Assembly (NCBI RefSeq): GCF_014529535.1
Contig: NW_023503376.1
Coordinates: forward strand, 4,555,608 to 4,619,607
Direction: 5' to 3'
DNA length: 64,000 nt
Source: Bradysia coprophila
Taxonomy: Eukaryota > Arthropoda > Insecta > Diptera > Sciaridae
Each line of letters starts with the position of its first letter. Within the stretch, counting starts at the first letter, position 1. Shown here piece by piece: positions 47,876-58,833 of this stretch. The translations under genes were made by a program, and so were the position numbers. The notes under the pieces were generated by a model. The model was not told the DNA's origin, searched no databases, and worked only from the letters and a program-made list of their open reading frames with translations.

Positions 47876-49356
47876 TCAATTGCCGTAGCCATTTATTTTC
47901 TTATTGATAGCCGACTCGGCAACATAAATCTTATGCGTAATCAGGAAATCTCTGATCATCTTGAACAGAGTGTAATAATTTGACAACAAAAGAAATCCCA
48001 ATGAAAGCGTATTGTGCCATTCGGTGGTGCAAAATAGCAAAACCAATTGAACGAAAATGAGGATCACTTGAATGGACGTCAGAATCGCGTAGAGATGAGC
48101 CGGATTCTGAAAGAATAACTGCAACAAGAGATTGGGTTATTTCCGTTCTGCCTTCAATTTCTGCATTTAATCTCGGAAACTTACGTAGAATCGATTGTGG
48201 AATGAGTTGCATGGGACGGCAGTTGTAACGAGTCCGTTACTGCGATAATAGTCACCGGAATACTTGACAAACGAACCGTTCGGCCATACCACCAATTTCG
48301 ACCAATTCAATGCTGGCGTGTGTGTACGATTCTCTATGCGCACCCAGCCACCCAAATGCAATGCAGCTCGGTGCAATACGTCACAATAATTTGCCGGGAA
48401 GCAGAACATCGTACACATGGTAAGTCCGCCGATAACCACGAACGCCATGTGTGACGTTGTCATCCAGATGTCGTAATACAGAAATTTTTGTGCAAAGCAG
48501 CAAGGAATTACGCTGGCATAGTACGCATTCAGTAGTGTGGTGAAGATAACCTGCTTGAAGCGATTGTTGAAATCCTTTTTCAGTGCGGCGATTTCCGCCC
48601 GAATCATTGATGGATTCGTGGAACAGCAATGTAGCGGGGTGCCGTTCATGTACACCGAATCACCTTCGAATACTGTGCGCAGGAAGGGCTCAATATCGAA
48701 ACCGAATGTGATGACATAGACGATTATCGGATAACAAAGGTAAATCACGACGTAGCTCTGCTTCAAATAGATCTTCAGACAGCACAATCCCAATAGGAAT
48801 ATGGTCACGTAGAAGAATGTGTATCTGAAATGACATTTCTGGAGACTCTTTCTTTGTCTGTGGATTCGGTGGCCACTTACTTTACAATATTCCTCATTTG
48901 ATTAGAGAACTTTTTCGGGCTCATTGTGTCAACGCAATGAATCAGCAAGCAATACCAAAATCGTCGACCCAACAAAAGGAACAGGAAAAACGCCAGAAAT
49001 TGATCGATGAGATAAAAATTCTGCAACACAAAGACCCTTAAGCCTCAAACTCTCGAAATGATAAAAGACAATCAAATGTTCACTGGGCAACTGACCATAG
49101 TTTGATTGGTGTAAGAGTCCGGCAGCCACCATACTGTGCGGTATAAGTGTAAAAATTGTAGTCCAGCCGCCCAAAAGCTGAACGCAAACAGTAGCCACTC
49201 ATTTATCAAATCCGATTGGAATTGTGAAGCCATTGGTGGGAATGGTATGTGCTTGATCGGTGGATAGTTGCAGGCATGTTCAGGCTCGACATTATTTGCA
49301 GTACTCAATTGAGGCATTGTTCGTGGGCTGCGTGCTAATCGACGATTCACTGACAT
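47876..49356 (-). CDS. TMEM39-family multi-pass membrane protein
   Basis: Four exons: 49096-49356, 48881-49020, 48185-48824 and 47876-48106, total about 423 residues (human TMEM39A is 488). Landmarks are IPFPPMASQFQSDLINEWLLF, LQFLHLYRTVWWLP, NFYLIDQFLAFFLFLLLGRR, YPIIVYVITFG, HCCSTNPSMIRAEIAALK, DFNNRFKQVIFTTLLNAYY and the C-terminal FKMIRDFLITHKIY. About eight hydrophobic helices. TMEM39 proteins reside in the ER membrane and support secretory cargo export; this role is family knowledge. The splice joins (ATG/gtcagt, AA/gtaagt, TAC/gtaagt) keep frame. The ATG at 49356 is used; an in-frame ATG 13 codons later is an alternative. Confidence 0.92.
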
Positions 49357-50236
49357 TTATCAACCACACATGTCATATCCATGAACATTGTAGAAATTCA
49401 ATGGGATTCGGTTGGAAGATTGTCTGGATATGTTCCTAGAACTTTATGTCGAAAAGATGGTAAACAAATCGAAACTCTTCTGGAACGATGGAAAGTGCAA
49501 CATGACAGCGACGTGTAATATGTCAAATTCAGGGTAAAGATACTTGAACCAGCTGTATAAAATGCATTCAAAAGAGCGGGAACTATGATGGGAACTTACA
49601 TATAGCAATTTATTCAACAATTATCTTGCTTCTTCGTGCATACCAATTTTGCTTAACCTGAGACGAAAAGCTCAGGGCGCAAATTGCATGAACCGAACTT
49701 CCGCATTCACAACCGAAAATAAAAACTCTTTCAGACGACAAACAGAGTCTTAGCTCTTCCCTTGCCCGTACATCACGTAAAGTGGTAACAAAGAAAAAGA
49801 AAGCTGTTTCGACTTCGAGAACTAGCGGCGGTCTTAGGTCAGAGTGGACTGACCATCCTCAGTTGCTTCCGCTAGCCTCTTACACAAGACAGCAGCAAAA
49901 CTTTCCATGAACAACTGTAGGATAGTTTGCATTGAGACATTGCCATCTGCTGACATGGAAAATTGTGGAAAGCTGCTAAAAAATCACCCAAAAACATGCA
50001 GCAAAGAAAAGAAAAGAATTGAGCCTGAGCTCCAAAAGCAAAAGTAAAAATTAATAAAAAAACAATAAGAAACGTTCACGTGCCGTACTCACGATTTCCA
50101 CGCAATTCATCCATCCACCAACCGTCCGATCCACTCATTCATACTACCGGTCCAGCCAGCGAAAATTCCACAATCACCGGTAAACAACGAAACGGAAAAA
50201 CAATGCGAAAATATCACGAAAAAACTTCAATCGAAG
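49357..50236. other. Intergenic, includes one arm of an inverted repeat
   Basis: The block 49795-49915 (CTAGCGGCGGTC..., AGCCTCTTACACAAGACAGCAG) is the inverse of 51660-51775. No gene recognised. Confidence 0.5.
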
Positions 50237-50398
50237 CAACGCACTTCAAGCAAAAGTGCTATTAATGACAGCTGCCAAATAGAGTACTATTTTGTATGAA
50301 ATTTTATCCCCACTCTTTTTACAGTGTAAAATTTTGTATGGAGCACTGTCAAGTTTCAGTACCCTATTTAGAGTACCACTTTTGCTTGAAGTGCGTTG
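50237..50398. mobile_element. MITE, CAACGCACTTC-TIR family, copy 3
   Basis: The best-preserved copy: perfect 22-bp inverted ends and the 7-bp duplication ATCGAAG (50230-50236, 50399-50405). Close to identical to 1460-1623 in the interior. Confidence 0.9.
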
Positions 50399-50662
50399 AT
50401 CGAAGTCAATTTGACTGAAAATGTTTCTTAGCCTTCTGTGAAGTAACAATACTGAGCAAAATCAGTAAAATAAAATCTCTTAGTGAGTGAAGTGCGGCAA
50501 ACAATTCTGGATGACGAAACTCTATTTGCAGGGAATGACTCGCCAGCACTCAATCTGCAAAGATCAACTATTGTCGGCTTTATAATCGAAACATAAGAAA
50601 CAGACTCAGTCTAGTCTTTGATGCTATAAACCGTAACTGAACGTACGTAGTCATAAACCGTC

Positions 50663-50850
50663 AATATTCTTCTTCTCAATTCATTCACTAAACGTGAGCC
50701 CTGGGAAAGGGAAAAGCGTTGGCTTTGTTTGTGAACTTGTCTTCTGTTTTAGTCTAATAGCCTTGCGCTGTGGGTGAGTTCTAGTGTTGCATTTAGTCCG
50801 TTGCCAAATCGCAACGTTAAAAAACTTGGCAATAAATGTCCATTCAAATG
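50663..50850. repeat. Direct repeat, left copy (about 180 bp)
   Basis: From TTCTTCTTCTCAATTCATTC to AATAAATGTCCATTCAA. The right copy at 51768-51945 is nearly identical, 1.1 kb away. Terminal direct repeats of a small element or a local duplication are both possible; no coding sequence lies between. Confidence 0.75.
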
Positions 50851-51659
50851 ATGATACTCCGCTACTGACTATTCGCTAAACATTACACGCCCATGTAGTT
50901 TTCGATTTCAGCTAGAGGTATTTTTAGTGATTCCAAACGTCCTGTGTAAGGACGGAACGGTTTGATTTACTCAAGATTTCAACAATAAAAAAGAATGAAA
51001 GCTTTTGTGGAGTTCTGTGTGGAAGTGATTTCTGCGATTCCAAACGATTCATCGAACCGACGTTGAGGACTGAAATCGTTAAATGATTTGTCGTGTTTTT
51101 CTGGCGTTTTCAGGTTTACGGATTATTCACGTCTTCAGGTTTCCGATTTTCAGATGGATCGGTTCTCGCGTTTTTACCTTCGTTTTCAGATTTTCGGAAT
51201 TTTCCCGTTTTCGTATATTAACACATTTACAGTGATTCCAAACGCTCTGGTTAAGAGCGCAACGTTTGATCTGCTGCGTGTCATTTTGCATAGAAATTTA
51301 GCAACTTCGTTGTGAATGGTTTTTCACAGTTCAATTCGGAATCATCTCAGCTGTCTATGAAAGTAGATTTTCAGTTTTCGTGTCATTTGAAAGGAATTCG
51401 TTTAGTGGACAATCTGGAGCTGTTTACCTTCCCTGTCTTTGAGTTTTGAAATTAAGTTGTGGACTGTGTGCTGCTGCCGAACTGAGTTATGCGTGTGTAT
51501 GGTGAATCTTTTGTTTTTGCCTTTTGTGATTTTCTCTGCGAGAATGTTTTGTTTTTTGGCTACGATTTGGGTCTTTCAAAGTAGCATTCCATCAATGTCC
51601 ACAAGCTTTCCATCAGACGATGGCACTTATCTATGTTGCCTTTCAAAAACTAGTTCAAC

Positions 51660-51775
51660 TGTAAGGCTACTGCTGTCTTGTGTAAGAGGCTAGCGGAAAC
51701 AACTGAAGATAGTCAGTCCACTCTGACTCTTGGACCGCCGCTAGTTCTCGAGGTCGAAACAGCCTTCTTCTTCTC
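51660..51775. repeat. Inverted copy of 49795-49915
   Basis: TGCTGTCTTGTGTAAGAGGC and GACCGCCGCTAGTTCTCGA are the complements of the left block. The next bases begin the right direct repeat. Confidence 0.7.
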
Positions 51776-51945
51776 AATTCATTCACTAAACGTGAGCCCT
51801 GGGAAAGGGGAAAGCGTTGGCTTTGTTTGTGAACTTATCTTCTGTTTTAGTCTAATAGCCTTGCGCTGTGGGTGAGTTCTAGTGTTGCATTTAGTCCGTT
51901 GCCAAATCGCAACGTTAAAAAACTTGGCAATAAATGCCCATTCAA
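51768..51945. repeat. Direct repeat, right copy (about 180 bp)
   Basis: Matches 50663-50850 with only a few differences, for example GGGAAAGGGG against GGGAAAGGGA and TGCCC against TGTCC near the end. Confidence 0.75.
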
Positions 51946-52949
51946 TAGAGATGCTATAGGCTGCCCGTATGAATCTACGAAGCAAAATTATAATTGCGAG
52001 TGAAGTAACAGCATAAGCAAAACTATAATTGCTGAAGTAATCAAACATTTTCGTTTAAAAGCTGTGAGTCCACGAAAGATCCTGAAGGCTAATCGAATAT
52101 ACTAAGATTTGACCTGCTTTGACCTGCAAACGCGAAATCCTTTTGAATTTTTTTCTTCTACTTTGCCTCACACCAAATATGATTTCAAACAAATTCCCCA
52201 CCAAACCGGGAGGCAAACTTTTTATTCAAAGCACTCATGCGCATTGTGAAGAGAGGCTTTGCTCTGTAAATCATTAGTGAGGCTTGTAAGGCCCTTTTAG
52301 AAGAATTGTATTGAATAAATCATACTAGATCATCTAAAAATGTGTATTAAGCGGTAAGCGTATCGCGCTTAGCGGTAAAATACTGAAAAAACACGTTGCG
52401 GTAAAATGGGTTTACATTAAACATTTCTATATTTTATGATGTTGCTAATCAATACGATCATTGAGAAAGAACAGCATGGTTCGAGTCACACGCCGTACGA
52501 AATCAATGATGACGACTATTCTATGCAATCTTCCTGTAATGTGGAGGTGAAAACGATTTACTGCAACAATGGATACTATAATTGGAAGCTATAAATTTTC
52601 AGCATGAATTTAGTGTGCGAGAATCTTGCAGCGAGATACATGTAGAAATACACAAAATAAGAAACTCGTATATTTATTGTTCTGCGGCAGTCCTAGCACA
52701 TCTGTATCGTCAGACCCAGATTATTCACACTGTTGAGGTATCGGACTCGAGAAAATCACTCAACCAGTCGCCCAAAGAAAAGACACAATCGCCTTCTTCT
52801 TTGGCCTAGACAACAAGAGAACTTACAAACGTTATTTAGCAAAAACGTGTTCAGGCGGTTCAGGAGGTAAGTTGTCAGTTCAGTCGACCAGTCGAAGCAT
52901 CCAGTCTTTTTTTCCTTGTCAAATTCTCTCGATTGATAAATGTAAACAT
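51946..52949. other. Intergenic, no gene recognised
   Basis: Short plus frames near 52430-52593 and 52582-52809 are open but have no match and no splice support. Confidence 0.4.
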
Positions 52950-52955
52950 TTTATT
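52950..52955 (-). terminator. Poly(A) signal of the 541-residue gene
   Basis: AATAAA on the minus strand, 16 bp past the stop codon. Confidence 0.6.
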
Positions 52956-52971
52956 CCTTCTTAAACAACTT

Positions 52972-54597
52972 TCACACACCAGTATCTTCAATATTGGTTT
53001 CATCACTCGCATCTTCCATAAGTCTGCGAAGGGCCTCATATCCTTCCTTCAGTTTTATAATGTCAGTCTGTTTCCTAGCAGCAGCAGCCTGGACCGCTGC
53101 AAGATTTATACGGGTTCGGTCCAATTCATCCTGCAGTTCTTTCTGGTGCAAAGCTAACGACTGCTCGCTTCCGTTCAATTGGTCAATCGACATATTTCCT
53201 ATTTGACTCGCTCTTGAATCGTTTAGTGTTTGTTCTGCCTGTTCATACTTTCGGAAATATTCATTTGCCGAAGATTGCCGCTTCAGATACTCGCGTTTCT
53301 CCTCTTCTAACAGGCAACTGCTAGCAACAGATTCACCTTCGTGTTTATTTACCGCTAACTCAGTATCGGCAGCTCTTGCTTTCCGTTGAATCTCTAATTC
53401 AATAAGCTGTTCTTCCTCTTTCAACACGATCGTGTTACCGCCCAAAAGACCCACGCCTGTTATCCCCAAACCGACACCTGTGACAGCCGCGGTTACAGCA
53501 ACCGAGCTACTAGCAACAGTTAAGGCAGAGGTGACAACGCCAGGAAGTATTGATGTAAATGATGAAGCCAATATGGTTGGGGCCGCAAACGCAATACCAA
53601 CACCGATAACTGCACCGATAGCTATGCCTCCCAACACAATACCAGCAAATTTCCAAGGATTTTCTTTTGCCCAACTTAGTGCGCCCTTGATAGAGTCTAC
53701 GGGATGCTTGAAAAATTGTATGAAACTGTCGACTGTTTTTCTGGGATTGAACAGAACGAGCGATGCCTCCCATGCTCGATCCCGCAACTGGATTAGTTTC
53801 AGCTTCAGTTGACTAATTACTTCGGCGGTCTTTCGAAGTGTCATTTGAATGAAACTTTCCGTTGCCCGTCCATGTGCCAATTCCAGTCCAATCTTGATAT
53901 TCTCATCGTCCTTTTTTCTCAACATTGCGTCCATCAACCGAAAATTCTCGTACATTTTTCTTACTTCGACCATTTGTGCACGCAAAATTGGATCCACGTT
54001 ACCAGCATCCAATTTTGCTATTAATAGGTCCACCTCAGCATTCATTTGTGCAAATGTCACGTCGTCGCGGTCCAGTTTGTCGATGTAGCATTTCTTTTGC
54101 AGCAGATTCACATAATTTATGTATATCTTGCAAGTGTTGATTAGCACGTTACTTCTGGGGCGAACGGAGCGACACACCGCTTCCAAATTGTGCACATACT
54201 GATTGCTGATTGCCTTCTCTGATGCTGTCAATTGGAAATTTGCAAAAAACACACGTTGGATTGCTTGTTTCACCGACTCAATGCATTGCAGCGTATTCTC
54301 GCACGTGCTGATTTCTCTAAAGTGCAGCAATTCGTTGAGGATCACATCCATGTTCCATCGAATCCAATTTAGGTAAAAGTGTTGAGTATTGCGATTTTCG
54401 AGTTTGTTTATCTTCAACAGACAGTGCTCGATGGCTTTTAAATAGTACAAATAGAGTTGACATTCCTTTACAGTGTGATCATCGGAAGATTTGCAGTTCT
54501 CGTTGTATAGGTCTTTTTTATTCTTGTAGTAAAGATACAACGTATCCATGAACTGCCTGTCACCACCAATTCCAAAAATACCGTCTGGATATGCCAT
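52972..54597 (-). CDS. Unknown 541-residue protein with central hydrophobic hairpin and C-terminal coiled coil
   Basis: One uninterrupted coding frame from an ATG at 54597. Residues 1-310 look helical and carry scattered cysteines; there is no signal peptide. Residues about 318-395 are strongly hydrophobic and glycine/alanine-rich (FAGIVLGGIAIGAVIGVGI, then ITGVGLLGG), enough for two membrane passes or a buried hairpin. Residues about 400-535 are charged with heptad-like spacing (EEEKREYLKRQSSANEYF, ALHQKELQDELDRTRI), a likely coiled coil. A splice acceptor (tttttatttcag) lies 28 bp upstream of the ATG, so the 5' UTR is probably spliced, and a poly(A) signal follows the stop; both suggest a working host gene. 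I recognise no family. Possible roles include membrane remodelling or insertion, but that is only architecture. Confidence 0.8.
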   Translation of the reverse strand: MAYPDGIFGIGGDRQFMDTLYLYYKNKKDLYNENCKSSDDHTVKECQLYLYYLKAIEHCLLKINKLENRNTQHFYLNWIRWNMDVILNELLHFREISTCENTLQCIESVKQAIQRVFFANFQLTASEKAISNQYVHNLEAVCRSVRPRSNVLINTCKIYINYVNLLQKKCYIDKLDRDDVTFAQMNAEVDLLIAKLDAGNVDPILRAQMVEVRKMYENFRLMDAMLRKKDDENIKIGLELAHGRATESFIQMTLRKTAEVISQLKLKLIQLRDRAWEASLVLFNPRKTVDSFIQFFKHPVDSIKGALSWAKENPWKFAGIVLGGIAIGAVIGVGIAFAAPTILASSFTSILPGVVTSALTVASSSVAVTAAVTGVGLGITGVGLLGGNTIVLKEEEQLIELEIQRKARAADTELAVNKHEGESVASSCLLEEEKREYLKRQSSANEYFRKYEQAEQTLNDSRASQIGNMSIDQLNGSEQSLALHQKELQDELDRTRINLAAVQAAAARKQTDIIKLKEGYEALRRLMEDASDETNIEDTGV

Positions 54598-54758
54598 TGC
54601 TTACAATTTTTTGCTGAATGCACCTGAAATAAAAAACAACAGCAATTAGAACGACACTAGGTAGCGCTCAGCGAATACAATTTTGAAGAGCAAAAAAGGG
54701 AAAAAGTAATTTTTGGGATTTACTCTCACATTGTTGTTGTTAGAATTCTAACTCTATC

Positions 54759-54766
54759 TATCGATA
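54759..54766. promoter_or_regulatory. DRE-like core promoter motif
   Basis: TATCGATA, the DNA-replication-related element bound by DREF in flies. It lies about 160 bp upstream of the ATG of the 541-residue gene and could serve it, or a short plus frame (54781-55047) of uncertain status. Confidence 0.5.
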
Positions 54767-55459
54767 AAAACTTTGACACCATGGGAAGTCGGTTTTCGTA
54801 TACGTTCTATTCTCACTCTTACATCGCCGGAATAACATTTTTCAACTTAACCTCAGAAATTGAATTCTGGGTCGAGACTTTCATGGTCAATGGAAATATT
54901 GACTGGTATAACCATAACAAGGCTTTTATAAACAACCAACTGCTAGTTTCGCCATTAAATGACACAATAACTAGGCTACTCACCTTTACTGTTCCAACCA
55001 ATACGGAATCCAATAGGAATTGGAGCAAAAATAGGAAAAAACTATAATATCGAACCGGTAGAAGCCGTTTTTGTTGAATGATGACATTTTTCTCAAAACG
55101 TCACTTTAGTCATTCCAATACAGTGTTTTCAGAGAGAGATTTTGGACCAGTTTAATATAACTTACCTTGAGGTATATTGAGCGGTAAAAATTTGAATTTT
55201 TGGTGTGTTGAATTTTCGTGTAAAAATAATTTTGATTTTTGATTATCATTGAAACGAGAGGAGAAAACGTAAACAAATATGTATGGCGAGCATGCGAGGA
55301 TTTTCATTGTGGTGTTATTCGACTTATTTTCGTCGTTTTTACGTCTTATTTTTGGGATTTTTAAGTTTACTTTGTACTCTATAAAGGTAAAAATATCTTA
55401 ATATTCATTATTTGAGTGGTGTGAAATATTGTTCGCAGCAGTGTTGATACTGTAAAAGG

Positions 55460-55740
55460 ATGGACATCGAAATATTGACAAGATACAATGAGAAAGTAAA
55501 GATGCATTATGGCGGCGTAGATCCGTACATGTTGGTTGATACCAAAGATACATTACCCGATAACATTCAATTCTATGATATACAGAATTATTGTATCGGA
55601 AGACAGCTCATTCACGAAGGAATTGTTTAGAACCTATAAAACTTTGGGGCATATAAACTTTACGAGAGTGGCTGGGTCCAATCGGTAATGACGAAAAATG
55701 TTGCGACTGGCAAAGTTTCCGTGGCGTTGGTAATTTATAT
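55460..55740 (+). pseudogene. Remnant of a repeat-associated protein
   Basis: The frame from the ATG at 55460 gives MDIEILTRYNEKVKMHYGG and YCIGRQLIHEGIV, then a stop. Further on, AYKLYESGWVQSVMTKNVAT is readable after another stop. The pattern GVDPY...YKLYESGWVQ resembles proteins often found multiplied with transposons in insects. Family name not certain. Confidence 0.45.
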
Positions 55741-55765
55741 TGAGGAAGGGTTATGTATTTACGTG

Positions 55766-56010
55766 TCAAATAGAAACAAATGTGCGTGTTTCTAAATTCG
55801 GTAAAACAGTTTCCGTCTCAATGTAGCTTTTATCAGCCATTTCATTTGATGTTTCGACCGCGATGTCAGTTTCAATCAAACTTGGATCATCCACTTCATT
55901 GGACGTTTCGATTTGAATGCCTTCATCTAGATATTCTTCATCCAGATATTGTTCCTCATATCCCAAACGTAGAGTTGGGACCCAGTCCGGCTTATCAACA
56001 TCTGTGTATT
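55766..56010 (-). pseudogene. Remnant with a DKPDWVPTLRLGY motif and ETSNE repeats
   Basis: The minus frame reads TDVDKPDWVPTLRLGYEEQY, then acidic repeats (IETSNEVDDPSLIETD, VETSNEMADKSYIETE). The PDWVPTLxLG stretch is common in insect transposon-associated proteins, including some with zinc-finger domains. No upstream domain is readable, so I treat it as a remnant. Confidence 0.4.
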
Positions 56011-56649
56011 TTTAAGCTTTTCCGACAAACACAATTAGAATATTTAGAACAAACGATCTAAGCTCACATTGATCACAATTAACTACCCGAAATAAAATGC
56101 AAGTCGCACACCCTGGCGTATTGGAATTGGCTAGCAAAAAAAATCAGAACGATTTATCGCACGAATCCATGCCTTTTGCCTAGCTTGCGTCAACGCCAGG
56201 ACTTCGCGTTACGATTATTTAACATTGGAAACGCAGAAAATTTCCTTCCTTCACTGTATCCTTTCAAGGTTCAACCAATAATTACCCAATTACACAACAG
56301 GCATCGTAAATTACTGAAAGAATAATTAAACAAACTCTTAACATTCACCGGTTGAGTTTAGATTGATCTCCTTTGTTTATATTTATGTTGCCATCGATAT
56401 TTTGCACCATCAGGTTTAAATATTGAGAAAAACCTTTGAATAAATAATTAATTACCTTTTACTACTTGTATGAAGAAGAAAAAACAAATAACATGTGAAA
56501 AACAAAACTCAAACTTATTTTGAGTAAATATTTTTCCACGCAAATTCAAATATTCGGACCACTTTATTTTGACATCTATACCTCAAGGTAAGTTAAATTT
56601 AACTTGTCTTCTCTCATTTTTCCTCTCTGAAAACACTGTATACTCTCTC

Positions 56650-57881
56650 TAGCAAACAAACTCTCTTAGAAATATCGAATTTGAAGTTAATGCTTAGTTT
56701 CCTCTTACCAAGAAAGTACTCCGTGTGAGAGAAAAAATTGAATTTTTTCAATTTTTTCTTTGTTTATTTGACAGCTCGCTCTCTCACGGCTCTCTCACGA
56801 AGTACTTTTTGTTGAGTGGAGTGGACACTTAAAATAAGTTTGAGAAAGTCATAAGGCTTAAAGTGAACCGACTTACGAATCGTAAACAAGTCTCTAGCTT
56901 TCGAGACTTTAGGCTGTATGGGACCTGAAACAAAGAAATTCATTGAGAAATCAGGAAAAATTATGAAGGCCGCTTCAAGGTAACAGCGTCCATTGGATTA
57001 TTTATTGCAGAAAATTTCATTGCGATACAAAGAAGCAACGCTGCGTGTATTCTGGGGACTTTGGGACCGGATTGAGTAGATGATTTTTGTATTTTATATG
57101 TTGTAACCATCGATATATTATACTATATTATATCGATGGTTGTAACCTTTGATTTTTGAAAAGATCGTTTTTTTTCGGCTTGCGTCATTGTGAGCAGTCT
57201 TTTTTTCGCATATTTAAATAAAAACTTAATTATATGTTTACAAAAAAGTTCATCCTTCTTCTTCTATCGAAACACATCCTAAACCGTTTCAAAATCATCT
57301 GTTCATTTCCAAACGCTTTGTCGCTTTTTCCCATGTCTTTTAAGAAAAGCTTTGTTCCAGACTTCTGCTAAAAGGCTTTTTTAGCGAATGAGAGGTTTCC
57401 AGCTCGACAATAACTATTTCAAAATTATATGTTTATTTCAAAACGCATATAAAAAACCGTTTCATTTCAAAATCAAAACGGTTTCAAAATGATCTGTTCA
57501 TTTGTCTCCATTTGGCAACTATATTTATTTTGAGGATTGTGAGTCACGAACAAACATGCAGCAATGGAATAAATTAAGATTGGCTCACCTAGTTTGTGTA
57601 TATTACATAGGTGGAAGCACGGGGTTTCAGGGGGTTTCGAACATTTAGTTTTTTCATGTTGCAGATATTGCAGTGTCAAATTTTGTCCAAGATGTGACAT
57701 ATTTGCAAGGTATTGGCCTTTTTCACAAAGTATAATCAGCGTAACCTTCGTAAAAAGAATCTTGAATCTGACAAGAGCACGTGTGCCAACGTGTAAAGAA
57801 CAAATGTTCAAAACCCCCTGCTGAACCGTGGCGATCCTCTTGTCAAACGGACAGTACATAAACAAATTCCATCATTTATTG
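56650..57881. other. Intergenic, no gene recognised
   Basis: An inverted pair near 56724 and 56796 (AAGTACTCCGTGTGAGAG and CTCTCACGAAGTACTT) and an AT-rich palindrome near 57107-57145 (CCATCGATATATTATA) are visible. The 130-codon minus frame at 57473-57865 matches nothing I know. Confidence 0.4.
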
Positions 57882-58312
57882 AATAGATTGTGGATTTGAG
57901 CACTACTTCACAGAACCATCATTGTTTGACGCTGTCGGCAAGTTGGTCTTCTGTCACTTCACACGAACAATATTTTCATGGACAATGTGATCGAAAATTT
58001 AAATTTCCTAACAAATGATTTGGATTTTTAATGGTTATTTACATCAAAGTTCTGATAGAACCTTGATTTACATATCTGTTTTGGATGAAGATTTTCGGCA
58101 ATTTTGCGAATTGTAGGCCGAACGCAGTGAGCTACCGTCAAAAACAGATGCGTCTACAACTTTTCATGTCAAGTGACCAAACTACTAGAAAAATTCTGTA
58201 ATTTTGTCCTAAGGCACGAAAATTAAATTTCGTATAGCAAAAGACCGACTCGAAGGCAGTGCCATCGTTGATTTTTGCGATAGTGACGAGTACAATTTCC
58301 ACAATCTATAAT
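57882..58312. mobile_element. TIR element (ATAGATTGTGG ends), copy 2, with extra sequence inside
   Basis: Runs inverted to 46437-46641, from ATAGATTGTGGATTTGAGCACTA to GGCAGTGCCATCG...CACAATCTATA. About 200 bp extra in the middle includes its own pair CATCTGTTTTG/CAAAAACAGATG. Confidence 0.7.
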
Positions 58313-58833
58313 AACGGAAAATATATATATATTTATATATATTTTTCGAAAATTGTAGAAATTAATTGGAATTATAGGAATTGAAGGGCGAATCCAGCAA
58401 GTAGCGGTGTAATTGATTTGCCAGTCGGTTCCCCCACACTTTTATCTGATAAATAATGCTAGAGTCTTTCTGGCAACGTTATAATAGGAGTAATAGTTCT
58501 GTATAGAAAACCTATGCCATTTTAATTAATTTGTATCGGTGTAGTCCCTGTTCCCGGTTTTCCAACTTGTTGAATCTTTGAGCCGAGTTCACTTTTTATT
58601 GAAAACCAGTCGCAGAGACGAGGGAAAGAGAGCGACATTTTCGTTATATCCATTTCAAGCGTTTCAAATGTGCGTATTTACTGCATTTCTACTGCATTAT
58701 GCAATATCAGCTGCTCCAGATCATTCAAAATACAATAAACAATAAAATGTTGACAAACAGCCGGTGAGCGTAAACTACAATCTCTAGTCTTAAAATCAAA
58801 ATTCTTTTAGCTTAACTAAGGGAAACGTTTAAA
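58313..58833. other. Upstream region of S2P
   Basis: Contains a short TATA repeat near 58322-58345. No clear core promoter chosen. Confidence 0.4.

Larger units (their letters stand above)
55121..56641. mobile_element. 1.5 kb TIR transposon with gene-like fragments inside
   Basis: The inverted ends CAGTGTTTTCAGAGAGAG and CTCTCTGAAAACACTG are flanked by TA on both sides. Further in, TTACCTTGAGGTATA and TATACCTCAAGGTAA also pair. The ends suit a Tc1/mariner-like element. Inside are two coding remnants in opposite orientation. Confidence 0.65.

Noticed and set aside
54781-55047. 88-codon plus frame with a good ATG context near the DRE motif
   Set aside because: No homology, and an overlapping minus frame is open; noted under the promoter but not called as a gene.
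57473-57865. 130-codon minus frame with several cysteines
   Set aside because: No homology recognised, no promoter or splice signals, and an overlapping frame is open on the other strand.
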